Assembly: GCA_027924645.1 (NCBI GenBank)
Contig: BSBN01001752.1
Coordinates: forward strand, 11,364,001 to 11,428,000
Length of the DNA stretch: 64,000 nt
Direction: 5' to 3'
Source: Cunninghamia lanceolata
Taxonomy: Eukaryota > Streptophyta > Pinopsida > Cupressales > Cupressaceae
Position numbers and translations under genes: made by a program. Shown here piece after piece: positions 23,001-32,347 of this stretch (position 1 is the stretch's first letter; every line of letters starts with the position of its first letter). The notes below the pieces were generated by a model. It made no database searches. It saw only the letters and a list, made by a program, of their open reading frames with translations, and was not told where the DNA came from.

Positions 23001-25928
23001 ATTGGCCTCAGAAAAGAGGGGATCACCGAACCTATACAACCCTCTTCCTCCTCTTCGGCTAGAAACACGACTGGCCTAGGCTACAAAGGTAAAGGTAAAG
23101 CCAAAGAAAATGCCTGCCTAGTGGAGACAATTCAAACACTCCAAGGGGATAGTGACGCAGATTCAGATGATTCCAATCAGTATGAATGGGACGAGCTGAC
23201 AGAACACTCCTACGATGATAAGGAGATTGATACCATCCAAACCCTTAGCCCATATCATGAGAGACAAACGCAACGGGACAGACCGCTGGAGTCTGATTTA
23301 CCCCTCCCCGAAGTTACAGCTTTCGAGGAAAGTATCGATTCCATTGCGATAAACAACCTGGAAGAAAGTACCATCCAGAACACTACCCCCACCTGTGCTC
23401 CTAGTATTTCCATCCACACTATCAACGAATCAGGTCTTTCATCCGACTCCCTTCCCCTTTTACACCCTGAACTTATCGACTGGGACCTGAAAGGGACCCC
23501 TCAATTAGATATGTTCCAGAATGATGATGCCTACATTGACTATATGGAACTTCGAGATCACTTACCAAAAGGAGATCATAAAGCCGGCTTCGCTATCGAA
23601 CTCAATACTGTAGCTTACTTTGGGGAGGGTGCCAAGCCTTCTAGTCGCAAAAATGTAAAGATCAAAAAGGGATCTGACGGTGAAAACCGCCATGCGGCAG
23701 TGTCAGATCATAAAACAGTAAAAAGAAAGGACGTATCTGAAGGTGAAAACCCAACCGTGGCACCTGACGATGGATTGCTTGACACCCTCCCAAGTGACAT
23801 GTATCAAGAAAGGTCACAAATCGTGGTAGAGCCAACAGAGCCAGTAAACATTGGAACCGAAGAGCAGCCTCAGATAATCCACTTTGCAAAATCTCTCACG
23901 CCGCCTGAGAAAACCAAGTTTGTGCCATTCTTTAAAAAGAAGAGAGGCAGCTTTGCTTGGTCATACGCCGACATGCCAGGTTTGGACCCAAACCTGATTC
24001 TACATCACTTGCCATTGGATCCAGGGGTGAAGCCCGTAAAGCAAAAACTGAGAAAAATGCATCCCCATATTGCCCTCCTGGTCAAGGAAGAACTCAAGAA
24101 ATTGTTAGACGTGGGGTTCATCAGGGCCATTGATTACCCCGAATGGATATCAAACATCGTGCCAGTGTCTAAACCAGATGGCAGGGTGCGACTATGCAAC
24201 GATTTTAGAGACTTAAACAAAGCATGTCGCAAGGATGACTTCCCCTTGCCTAACATCGATATCATAGTCGACCTCACGGCGGGACATACAATGCTGTCAC
24301 TAATGGATGGATTCTCAGGGTACAACCAGATCAAAATAGCACCAGAGGATCAGCACAAAACCGCTTTCACTTGTCCTTGGGGTACCTTTTGCTGGAATGT
24401 CATGCCGTTTGGGCTGAAAAATGCAGGTGCTACATACCAGCGGGCCATGACAACTATATTCCACGACATGATGCATGTGACCATGGAAGATTATGTTGAC
24501 GACATCTTGGCAAAATCACTCACTAGGGACTCACACCTGGACACATTAGAGAAAGTCTTCCAACGGCTGGACCAATTCCAAGTAAAGTTGAACCCGAAGA
24601 AATGTGTGTTTGGGGTCACATCAGGCAAACTGCTAGGCTTCATCGTGTCCGCAAACGGCATAGAGGTAGACCCGGCCAAGGTCAAGGCAATCATGGACAT
24701 GCCTCCGCCCAAAACTCTAACACAGTTGAGATCATTACAGGGCAAGCTACAGGCCATCCGCAGGTTCATCTCACAGTTGGCCGACAAGTGCCATCCTTTC
24801 AGCCACCTTCTACATAAGAACGTTCCATTTAAATGGGATGAGCAGTGCGAAGAGGCATTCCACAAGCTCAAGGAGTACCTCACGAATCCTCCTATACTCA
24901 TGCCTCCGATCCAAGGAAAATCCTTGATCCTCTACATATCCGCTACACCTACTGCTCTTGGGGCTCTCCTAGCGCAGCAAGACTATGAGAACAAGGAAAG
25001 AGCTGTGTACTATATCAGTCAAACCTTAGTGGGCTACGAGCTACAGTACTCACAGGTGGAACGTTCATGCCTTGCGGTGGTTTTTGCCTCACAAAAACTC
25101 CGACACTACATGTTGGCACATCCTGTCAAACTCATTGCCAAGATCGACCCACTAAAATATCTTCTCAGCAAGGCAGCTCTCACAGGACGACTAGCCAAAT
25201 GGGTTATGCTTCTTAGCGAATATGATATAGAGTATGTGGATAGAAAAGCCATCAAGGGGCAAATCATCGCAGACCAACTCGCTGAGGCACCATTACAGGA
25301 CACTTCACCAATGCAGTTTGAGTTCCCCGATGAATCTCTATTCACTCTGTCCACATCTCCTTGGAAACTCTACTTCGACGGGTCTTACACCAACCATGGA
25401 TCGGGGGCAGGTATCTTGTTCATCACTGCCCAAGGCGACACAATTCCAAAGTCCTACAGGTTGTTATTTCCATGCACTAACAACATAGCAGAGTATGAGG
25501 CTTTGGTAATTGGTCTCAAGATGGCCACTGAGTGGAAAATCCAGACACTATGGGTCTACGGTGATTCTCAGCTTGTCATAAACCAGGTCAACGACGAGTA
25601 TCAGACCAAAGATGAGAAGCTCATCCCATACAAGCGAATGGTCGACGATCTCAAAGAACACTTTGGGACCATCTCGTTTGAGCAAATACCCAGGATCGAG
25701 AACAAAGCAGCCGACGCAATGGCGACCATAGCCTCTCTTCTTGAGATACCTGAACAGGAGTCACGGTATGAGTTCCTAGTAGAAACAATTCGACAGCCGG
25801 CTTATGATCTCCTTGAAACCCATTCCATCTGCCACCTAGTGGGATCTGATTCACCTTGGTACGGTAAGACCTACACTTACCTCAAGGACAATATCCTTCC
25901 TTTGGACCTCTCGTCCAACCAAAAATGA
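20076..25928 (+). CDS. gag-pol: Tat gag-pol: Gag, protease, G-patch, RT, RNase H, archaeal-type RNase H
   Basis: Start chosen at ATG 20076 (MVLTRSQYNKL); an upstream in-frame GTG exists but has no support. Rough residue positions: gag domain 180-280; CCHC-like knuckle 453-470 (CEYHRGRGHTTNNC); Asn-rich linker 505-555; aspartic protease near 713 (IDGGAGLNIC); G-patch-like 965-1003 (LHRMGYEGQGPIG); reverse transcriptase 1345-1482 with YVDDI at ~1472; RNase H 1582-1682, in which the expected DAS is ISAT, so probably inactive; second RNase H 1762-1889 with YFDGS, AEYEAL and YGDSQ. The frame ends at TGA 25926-25928 and continues open beyond it into integrase. The dual RNase H is the Tat hallmark. 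Products would assemble particles and copy the RNA in the cytoplasm. Confidence 0.93.
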   Translation: MVLTRSQYNKLTEMADSFDHIAPPHDDDEEISREELVAHMQDSKFQRLVERVLLEDPTKYFHHLANLGLKLPADFDISSIMENADNERERDTNATVPNAHEKGTNDTVPQANERGKQHIDQNAPIADVRQQIESLKLEISNLKIGTSSKNYSLEDIAPYPFDRNLVMKPFPFQFGIPKFDKYKGKGDPRDHIREFTAACLEVAHNETYLMRLFPRSLGGQAMEWFSRLPPGIKTFDELVNKFITHFSYNIEHEVSMLDLCNTKQKGGESFATFLQRWRQLASKCSYDMPEKQLLEMFVHNLNPDLSYQIQIQCPTSFTKVIEMGLFIEKAMIAKGTLKLYKDTPPSNYTTDKSKFWTKNKNVVNDGVVDAKAAAPKQQPIFTLKEEANHGALNKPPPWESRPWFNSNPRRKFTPLGESQESALRKLLANNEISLPPTSDYEPIVKPPYWKDTDYCEYHRGRGHTTNNCIRLKNVIQDILDQNQGGTQQHTSNESHVAYRDPLLNHNRPYSNNHNGGHNNTGYNHNNGNNGNNSNGHNNNDNNRNRPNQNSGSSNANYASVPFEYTINCISEHVPQVNVISPNQQPGPNGTGCSIITHSGRVTINTTPPRSSPSPSNPRPYNVIDQLQNTPAHISILELLRLSPSHKEILEKALVETTVPTNLVQEKFQTMVGNLTSSPSISFTEQDDLSMSQPHNTPLHIVAFVHRHRIKRVLIDGGAGLNICTLKLVLALGFSEQAVDPRRKITIKAYDEEERTTKGTVVLPIQVGPVIKDVVCQVLDRELAYNILLGRPWIHAMKAVPSTYHQCIKFPHDGKQVTIHGDPDPYQHCNSFQAKPECVIPNNRAHISPTPPQDHTAEASSSQPKPMKITIKENGVGEYQIEHSLNLAKMPLSPRSFGQPKHQPRHFPKPSAPPTTPANPFVKWGTLSDESEERDLLQWLYAEEENTSQDPPKLPTELYGRGETILHRMGYEGQGPIGLRKEGITEPIQPSSSSSARNTTGLGYKGKGKAKENACLVETIQTLQGDSDADSDDSNQYEWDELTEHSYDDKEIDTIQTLSPYHERQTQRDRPLESDLPLPEVTAFEESIDSIAINNLEESTIQNTTPTCAPSISIHTINESGLSSDSLPLLHPELIDWDLKGTPQLDMFQNDDAYIDYMELRDHLPKGDHKAGFAIELNTVAYFGEGAKPSSRKNVKIKKGSDGENRHAAVSDHKTVKRKDVSEGENPTVAPDDGLLDTLPSDMYQERSQIVVEPTEPVNIGTEEQPQIIHFAKSLTPPEKTKFVPFFKKKRGSFAWSYADMPGLDPNLILHHLPLDPGVKPVKQKLRKMHPHIALLVKEELKKLLDVGFIRAIDYPEWISNIVPVSKPDGRVRLCNDFRDLNKACRKDDFPLPNIDIIVDLTAGHTMLSLMDGFSGYNQIKIAPEDQHKTAFTCPWGTFCWNVMPFGLKNAGATYQRAMTTIFHDMMHVTMEDYVDDILAKSLTRDSHLDTLEKVFQRLDQFQVKLNPKKCVFGVTSGKLLGFIVSANGIEVDPAKVKAIMDMPPPKTLTQLRSLQGKLQAIRRFISQLADKCHPFSHLLHKNVPFKWDEQCEEAFHKLKEYLTNPPILMPPIQGKSLILYISATPTALGALLAQQDYENKERAVYYISQTLVGYELQYSQVERSCLAVVFASQKLRHYMLAHPVKLIAKIDPLKYLLSKAALTGRLAKWVMLLSEYDIEYVDRKAIKGQIIADQLAEAPLQDTSPMQFEFPDESLFTLSTSPWKLYFDGSYTNHGSGAGILFITAQGDTIPKSYRLLFPCTNNIAEYEALVIGLKMATEWKIQTLWVYGDSQLVINQVNDEYQTKDEKLIPYKRMVDDLKEHFGTISFEQIPRIENKAADAMATIASLLEIPEQESRYEFLVETIRQPAYDLLETHSICHLVGSDSPWYGKTYTYLKDNILPLDLSSNQK

Positions 25929-27113
25929 ACCTTCATCCGACAAGCCTCCCGTTACACCATTATCGCCAATACCCTTTACCGACGTGGTCTGGATGGTACT
26001 TTACTCCGTTGTCTAGAACAGGAAGAATCTATTACTGCCTTGCGAGACGTGCACGAAGGGATCTGCGGAACACACTCCAGCGGTCCTTCCTTAGCTAAGA
26101 AACTCATGCGTTTGGGTTATTACTGGCCCAATATGGAAATGGATTCATATAAGTTCGTCAAAAAGTGCAGACAGTGCCAGATACATGGGAACCTGATTCA
26201 TGCACCTGCTCAGGAGTTGAGACCTCTAACGACACCCTGGCCCTTTTGCCAGTGGGGACTAGACCTCGTAGGAAAGATCCATCCGCCTTCTTCCAACGGC
26301 CATAAGTTCATCATAACCGCTACTGAATACTTCACAAAGTGGATTGAAGCCGTTCCCTTATCAACCGTCACAGGAAAACAAATTTCCTCTTTCATTTTGA
26401 ATTACATTATCTGCCGATATGGCATCCCTTCATCCATCATAACGGATAACGGGAGACCTTTCAAAAATCAAGATGTCCAGGAACTTTGTGAACGGTTCAA
26501 GATCCAACATCGCTTCTCCACCCCATATTACCCCCAAGGTAACGGCCAAGCTGAGGCATCAAACAAAACCATTCTGAAACTCCTAAAGAAGACTGTCAAT
26601 GAAGCCGGTCGCGATTGGCACGTCCAGCTCAATCCCGCTCTGTGGGCCTATCGAACCAGCATACGCACTCCCACAGGTGCTACACCCTACGCCCTCGTCT
26701 ATGGTTCCGAAGCCATCCTTCCTATTGAGGTCAAACTCCCCTCCCTTTGGGTGTCGTTGAAAGGTCTCATCTCAGACGAAGAGTACAGAGTCACCAGACT
26801 GCAAGAGCTAGAATTGCTAGAGGAACGACGCCAGAAAGCTTTTGACCATCTCAAAGCCTATCAACAGATGATGTCAAGAAGCTACAACCACAAGGTTAGA
26901 CCGAGATGCTTCAGGGTTGGGGACCTCGTCCTAAAAGAGAACCCTCGCAACCAGCAGGACAGAGAAAAGAAAGGTAAGTTCGAGCCTAACTGGCTTGGAC
27001 CCTATGTAATTGTAGCAGCTTACGGATCGGGGGCATATCAGTTGGCCACTTCGGAAGGTGAGTTGTTTGATGATCGCATCAACAGCATGCACCTTCGCAG
27101 GTTCTATACCTAA
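25929..27113 (+). pseudogene. pol: Tat integrase, in frame after one TGA
   Basis: Same frame as the upstream gag-pol, so only the TGA at 25926 separates them; a CGA-to-TGA change would explain it. A zinc-binding region is visible (KKCRQCQ near 26160 with upstream histidines), then the catalytic core with GLDLVG (~26257), ITDNGRPF (~26440) and PQGNGQAEASN (~26540), giving D, D and E, then a C-terminal part ending RINSMHLRRFYT before TAA at 27111. No chromodomain. The enzyme would insert the cDNA; here translation would need readthrough of the TGA. Confidence 0.92.
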
Positions 27114-27146
27114 GAGAATCCCAATGCAAGGGGGCACAATAATGTC

Positions 27147-27171
27147 AAAAAAAAAAAAAAAAAAAAAAAAA
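27147..27171 (+). repeat. A25 homopolymer after pol
   Basis: Uninterrupted adenines 34 bases after the pol stop. The second unit has a similar run at 33560-33587 of different length, as expected of slippage. Confidence 0.9.
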
Positions 27172-27202
27172 GTAGCAAGCATACAAAAAAATCGTCCTTT
27201 GG

Positions 27203-27335
27203 TGAAAACCTGGCAAACAGGCGCCTTGGATAGGTATCATGGGGAAAACCTGGCAATCCGGCGTCATGTTACTTTCTAGCTTCTCGTGCAAATAAAAGCA
27301 AGTGATGAAAACCTGGTAAACAGGCGTTACTTGTG
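27203..27335 (+). repeat. Three AAAACCTGGCAAACAGGCG motifs
   Basis: Copies near 27203, 27243 and 27305, with changes in the centre. Each contains CCTG..CAGG (CCGG in the second), a possible tiny hairpin. The set is repeated in the second unit from about 33598. Confidence 0.85.
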
Positions 27336-27555
27336 ACAAACCGCATTCTCCATCTTTGGGCATCCACTTACCTTGAGCACATTCCCCCTCTATTTTCCCC
27401 ATTCGACCCGTATCCATCCCACAGTAAACACTTGACAGTTACCTATCATGGCTTGATACTCAGCTAGTGGCCTTGTCAACCAAGGTTTTGTCCCATATCG
27501 TCCCCTCGAAGTGAGCCTAGCATAATGTCTCTCGTCAGTATCTGTGGTCCGAATC

Positions 27556-27760
27556 CGTGAACTACGTTGCCTCTGCGCCGTCACGTAGGCAAGGCCATTA
27601 TTCTAATGCGCCCCCGAGGCTTCCATCTCTCCCGAAGTCCCATTTGTCTCCCCTCTTGTCTTCATTCTTGTCGTCTTTCTTCTAGTCCATCCATGGTCCA
27701 TTAGGGTTTACCCCGAACTACGTTGCCTCTGCGTCGTCACGTAGGCAAGGCCATTTAGCA
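27556..27760 (+). repeat. Two ~45-bp repeats with pseudoknot-like pairing
   Basis: ACTACGTTGCCTCTGCGCCG followed by TCACGTAGGCAAGGCCATT at 27561-27599 recurs at about 27718-27756 with one change. CTACG (27562-27566) can pair with CGTAG (27584-27588) and TTGC (27567-27570) with GCAA (27589-27592), an interleaved order. Both copies recur in the second unit (from 33957 and 34111). Confidence 0.75.
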
Positions 27761-29262
27761 ATGAGCCCCCGAGGCACTAGGTCAGTCCCTTAGGGTCCGT
27801 CTTCTCAATAAGGATTGTGCAACCTTCTCATCAAGTAAGCAAATGCAAGCAAACAACTGCGCTTCAAGCAGAAATCTTGACTGTGAGCATCTTAACCTAT
27901 CCAATGCAAAGCAAATACCCAAGGTCTTCTAAATGATTTTATGCAAATTAAGGCAAGAAATAAACACATATCAACGCAAATATGCTTTGTAGACCAGAAA
28001 CAGGGTTAAGTTACAGAGTCTTGATTTTTGCTGTCATACCCTACTATGCTACTCAAGGATGCCAAAAGCTAGAGATGCTATGATGGGGGCATGATTACTT
28101 TCTTTGTTTGCTATTTGGGGATTAAACTTTAGTAATGTGAAGCCTTGTCTTAGGACGTGATCGGCAAAAGATCACCGAGGACATCAAAGGTCTAACATGA
28201 ACGGGGGCAATCCTTGCTTGTTGAAACGCAAGAGGTACTCAGGTCATCTAGATTCAATTTTGACTAGATGCTTGTCTTAAATCACAATCCATGTAAGCGA
28301 TACTCAGGTCATCTCGGTTCAATTATACCTCGATGCTTGTATTCACTTACAATATTTCAGAAAAATACCAAAAACAAAATGCCCAATGATGAAATAAAGC
28401 AATCTCAAAGCAAAGCATCTGTCCTATATCCATACACCCATCCATACAATCCTCATTATTCAGACTATGCAGAGTAACGATATCAAGAAAAGTTCCTACG
28501 TCATTCTTTCGCAACCATCCCTCTATCCATCATGTCATTCTTCTGTCGATAGCGTACATTTGGACATCACAAAAACAAGGCATCTAGGAGCATATCATAT
28601 CATTAGTAGAAACTAGTCATGCACATGATTAGGTTAGTAGCATACATCATCCAATGCATTAGGTCACCAATACATTTGCATCACATCTTAATCTTAAAAG
28701 CCTAGAAAATCAAACAACATAGCTAAGTACATCACATATATAGTTACATCACCCCATAGTACTCATGTTACAAATGCATACATTCAAAGCATTACATCAT
28801 ATAAATATCCAGTAGCATATCTATACCACATCATAACATAGAAATCATGTTCCATACACACATCTGCATTAGCTCATTTACACATATCTATACAGCATCA
28901 TAACATAGAAATCATGTTTCATATACGTACATTTGCATCATCACAAGAGCATCATATTAACTTTGCATTCATTTGTCACATTAAATCATATAGACATCAT
29001 ATAGCAGCATATCAAAGTATTTCTCATATAGCATCATATAAACCATCTAACTATGCAATAGAACCACATCATGCAATAGAAGTAATCATCTCATAAACGC
29101 ATGCAATAAATACACAAAGCTGCATCATCATCCATACTATCATATACAAGGATGTCCAAATGTACAATATCACCATCTCTCTCAAAATCAAAGTGTCATA
29201 TACAATATACGTCTAAATAGACAGTGATACATGTCCCAAAATATACAAAATCTGGTCTCTGA
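27761..29262 (+). other. Non-coding 3' region of the Tat element
   Basis: No gene seen. Contains two related ~48-base phrases (around 28232 and 28298) that start G.TACTCAGGTCATCT and end GATGCTTGT, then a long region rich in CATCATATAG/ACATCACAT. It is repeated almost unchanged at 34165-35666. It would be the 3' flank of the antisense gene. Confidence 0.6.
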
Positions 29263-31188
29263 CTACCCCTGCGGCTGTGAGCCACCACTGCCGGCTCCTG
29301 ACTGCCGAGGTCCCATGACAGATGCCCCTGACTGGGATGGACCTGCTCTGTGAGCCACCCCAGACTGAGTCCTGAAACTCCCTGCCCTCTGGCTCACCGA
29401 CACGGCACCATGGTACAAGCCTCGGTAGTACTGTACCTGCTGCTGTGCTCTGGCTAGGTCTGTCTGTGCCTGTGCCAACTGCGTCTGCAACTGGCCTACC
29501 TGTGCCTGTGCCTGCTGCACCTGCCCCACCAAAAATGTACTCGCTGCATCTGTGCCCATGGCAGCTACTGCTGTGTCCCTCTCTACTCGGATCAGACGTA
29601 CCTGGGCATCTGCCATGTCTCGCTCGCGAGTCAAGCCAGCGATCACTGCTGCATCTGTATCTCGCATCCTCTCCACTCTCCTCAGCTGTGCCTGCAGCTC
29701 CCGCACCTGTCCTCTCAGGCTGGCTATGGTCCTGTCGTGTGCCTCACCCTGCACTGGCCCCTGTGCTGCCTCTGCCTGTCCTAGCCCCTGCTGCTGGGGC
29801 ACCTGCTGCTGGGACACCTGCTGCTGTGGCACCTGCTGCTGTGGTACCTGCTGGGGTGGTGGCATCTGTGCCTACTGCTGTCCCTCCCCCTGTCCTGGCA
29901 CTGCCTGCCCAGCCCGGTCTATCCTCCTCCGCTGCCTCGGCCTCTCTGCAGCTCGGCCACCACGTCCTCGTCCTCCTCTAGCGGCCCTCCGCCCTGGACC
30001 AGCCTCTCCCTCCTCCTCTGAGTCCGCCTCGTCGATACGAGGCACCAGCATACCAGGTCCTGAATATCTCAGAAATGGATGTGCAGTAATCCAATCCTCA
30101 TACTCCTGTGTCACCCCAGCATCTGCAATCTCTCGCCTCATATCCCATGCCACATAAGGCAACTGCTGGAACTCTGCCAGAGCCTCCTCGTAAGAAGCCA
30201 TCGGCCCCCATCGGACCCTCTCTGCATGTGTCCGTGCAAACATGGCCTGTCCCTGCGGCATGCCCTGTCTCCTGCCGAACTGTCTCAGTACTCGGCCCAC
30301 CGTCTGCCTCTCCAAGATGTGCCGTGTCCGGCCTATCAGCCACCTAGTCTGAAAGCAAAAGGGCAGCTCATCTCCCTCATCGTCTCAAGGCTCGCAGTCC
30401 AGATATGGTCGCCAGACGACCACATCTATCCCATCCAGCGTATGCCTCCAATACTCTAGCTTCCCCAGCCTGTGCTGGGAAATCACTCCTGCGTAGCCAT
30501 AGCTGTACGGCTCTCCCCTCTGCCTAGCAAAAACACATATCGGCCTAGTCACCGCTATGTGCTCCCACAGCCAAAACTGTAACAGCAGCACCCCAGCCGA
30601 TAGACTCGTGCTGCGGTGGTACACCACCTGATGCATGTCGTGGTATAGGTGAGCTAGCACGCAAGGTCCCCACGCGTATCGAGTGCCCTCGGTCACCATC
30701 CGCTCCATAATCCTGCCCCATCCAATGGGGAACCCGTGCGATCTCCTGTCAGGGCATACAACGCCCGCAATCAGTCCAGCCACGATCCCGGGGAAGTAGT
30801 CGTAGCAGTCATAGATATCCTGCCAAGGGATGACCTGTCCCGCCAGCTCGGGATCGTCGAATACTCGCTGACACTCGGCGAGTCCCGCGTCCCGCTGTGC
30901 GTCGTACTCCACCAACTCGCCTACCACGGGCAAGTGCAGTATCCTATAAACGTCCTCCAACGTCACGGTCATCTCTCCAGTAGGGAAGTGGAAGGTCCCG
31001 TCCTCGCTGTGGAATCTCTCCATGGCAGCTGTCAGCAGTCCTCGGTTCGCCCGCACCTCGGGCATGAAGCAAACATAATCTAGGCCCATGGCACCAAGCG
31101 CCACCCTGTCAGCCTCCGTCAACATATGTCTCTGCAATAGAGGCATAGGGAACGTCTCCCTCGACTGCAGTGTCTCTCGTATCTCCTC

Positions 31189-31862
31189 CTGCAAACACGC
31201 AAAGCAAGGCGTCAGTCTCAAACCGCATATACCATACTCAACATATCTATTGGACTATATCAACTAAACTTAGCATTTCAAATTGATCAAAACAGCACAC
31301 TACATCTCTTGACTAGATTCCTGCAATCTCGGAGATAGCTCATCGATTCCTGCGTCAAACAGGACGCTAATCGAGTCAGTTTGGCTAAGTAATTTGCCAT
31401 CCCAAGCAAAAGCGCCACTACAGGTGGTAAATGCGCCATTTCTGGTATATGCGCCGCAACAATCGACGTATGCGCCGCAAAAATACATATGCGCCGCTAC
31501 ATGCCACATATGCGCCGTTCTAACGCATGCGCCGCATAGCGCAACGTATGCGCCGCTAAATTACGGATGCGCCGCAGGAAGTCACATATGCGCCACTTCG
31601 GCAAATGCGCTGCTACATTTCACGCATGCGCGGCGCAAATACAAAAGCGCCGCTTAATTACGAAAGCGCCGCCAGAGTGAACACATGCGCAGCTTTCACG
31701 CATGCGCCGCCGAAACGGGCATATGCACCGCGAAATCACAAAAGCGCAGCTTCGCGGGGCATATGCGCCGTTCTGCGTTTCGGCGCATTCATTTCACCTA
31801 TTTTCTACGAGCATTTATGACACCTAAACTCGACCCTAGGAGAATTTTTTCGAAGCACATAC
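31189..31862 (-). other. Intron of antisense PMD gene, copy a
   Basis: 674 nt, GTATGT donor and TTTGCAG acceptor, joining exons in phase 0 from ATG through the PMD frame. In copy b the same sites exist and the intron is 596 nt; the 78-nt difference is one deletion inside the repeat array. Splicing is predicted, not shown. Confidence 0.75.
31400..31795 (-). repeat. GCGCAT/GCGCTTTT array 3a, inside the antisense intron
   Basis: About 18 motifs reading GCGGCGCATATG or GCGGCGCTTTTG on the minus strand, spaced about 18-22 bases. It is the same motif family as the two arrays in the sense leader but in reverse orientation, so its polarity matches the antisense transcript. Confidence 0.9.
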
Positions 31863-32036
31863 CGGGGGTCCTGCCTCTGCTGGCCGCCTGAATCGTCGGA
31901 CTCGCTCGAATCGATGCTCCTCGCGTGGAATGTCTGCTGCTCTGGCCGCCATGCTGCTCTAGGTTTGCTCTGAGCTCTCCTTCTCCAATCCAGATCAACC
32001 AAGTGTGCAAATGACTATTCTTGTGGACCCAGCTCC

Positions 32037-32044
32037 TATTTATA
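32037..32044 (-). promoter_or_regulatory. TATA box of antisense PMD gene, copy a
   Basis: Minus-strand TATAAATA in the context GGCTATAAATAGG. A start about 30 bases downstream (near 32010) leaves a ~55-nt leader before the ATG at 31952. Confidence 0.75.
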
Positions 32045-32333
32045 GCCTCCAAAACCCTAATTTTGGCTAGGTGATGACTGTGACTACTTCCCGTGTCCGT
32101 TTTTCCTCCCGTTTTCTTCCTGCGTCTCTGACCGCGTCCCTTTTCTTCCAACCTATCCTAACCCCTTCCTCGTCGTGAGATCGTCCGTCTCCAAAACTTT
32201 CACCGTTTTTCCCGTCCAATCTCCCGAGGGGGCATCCTATCGTCATTTAACCTACACCAGGGGCAAACTGGGGCATGTATCATCATTCAGACTATCAATT
32301 TCTTTGAAGCAACGCTGTAAACTGCATTGCATC

Positions 32334-32347
32334 AAAGAGGGGCAAAA
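32334..32347 (+). promoter_or_regulatory. Polypurine tract of the Tat element, copy a
   Basis: AAAGAGGGGCAAAA directly before LTR2. A second copy precedes LTR3 (38658-38671). Confidence 0.9.

Larger units (their letters stand above)
29263..31952 (-). pseudogene. Antisense PMD (plant mobile domain) gene, copy a, two exons, two nonsense changes
   Basis: Transcribed opposite to gag-pol. Exon 1 (31952-31863) starts with ATG and codes 30 residues; donor GTATGT follows at 31862. The intron runs to CAG at 31189 after a T-rich TTTGCGTGTTTG. Exon 2 starts at 31188 in phase 0 (EEIRETLQSRE) and runs to TAG at 29263, for 671 residues in all. PMD covers about residues 50-330, with the hallmark FHFPTGEMTVTLEDVYRILHLPVVG region split around residue 94; then a basic Gly/Arg stretch, a QQQVP-repeat linker and a long coiled coil rich in Gln/Ala. 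TGA at 30385-30387 and TAG at 29872-29874 break it; copy b has Trp and Gln codons there. The function of PMD in retrotransposons is unknown; nuclear or silencing-related roles are only suspected. Confidence 0.85.

Noticed and set aside
27147..27171. Poly-A run as a scar of a captured mRNA
   Set aside because: Wrong strand for the antisense PMD gene, no target repeat around it, and length varies between units as in ordinary slippage.
29445..30459. Plus-strand frames opposite the PMD exon
   Set aside because: Shadows of the GC-rich antisense exon; Cys/Pro/Ser-rich without domain signature.
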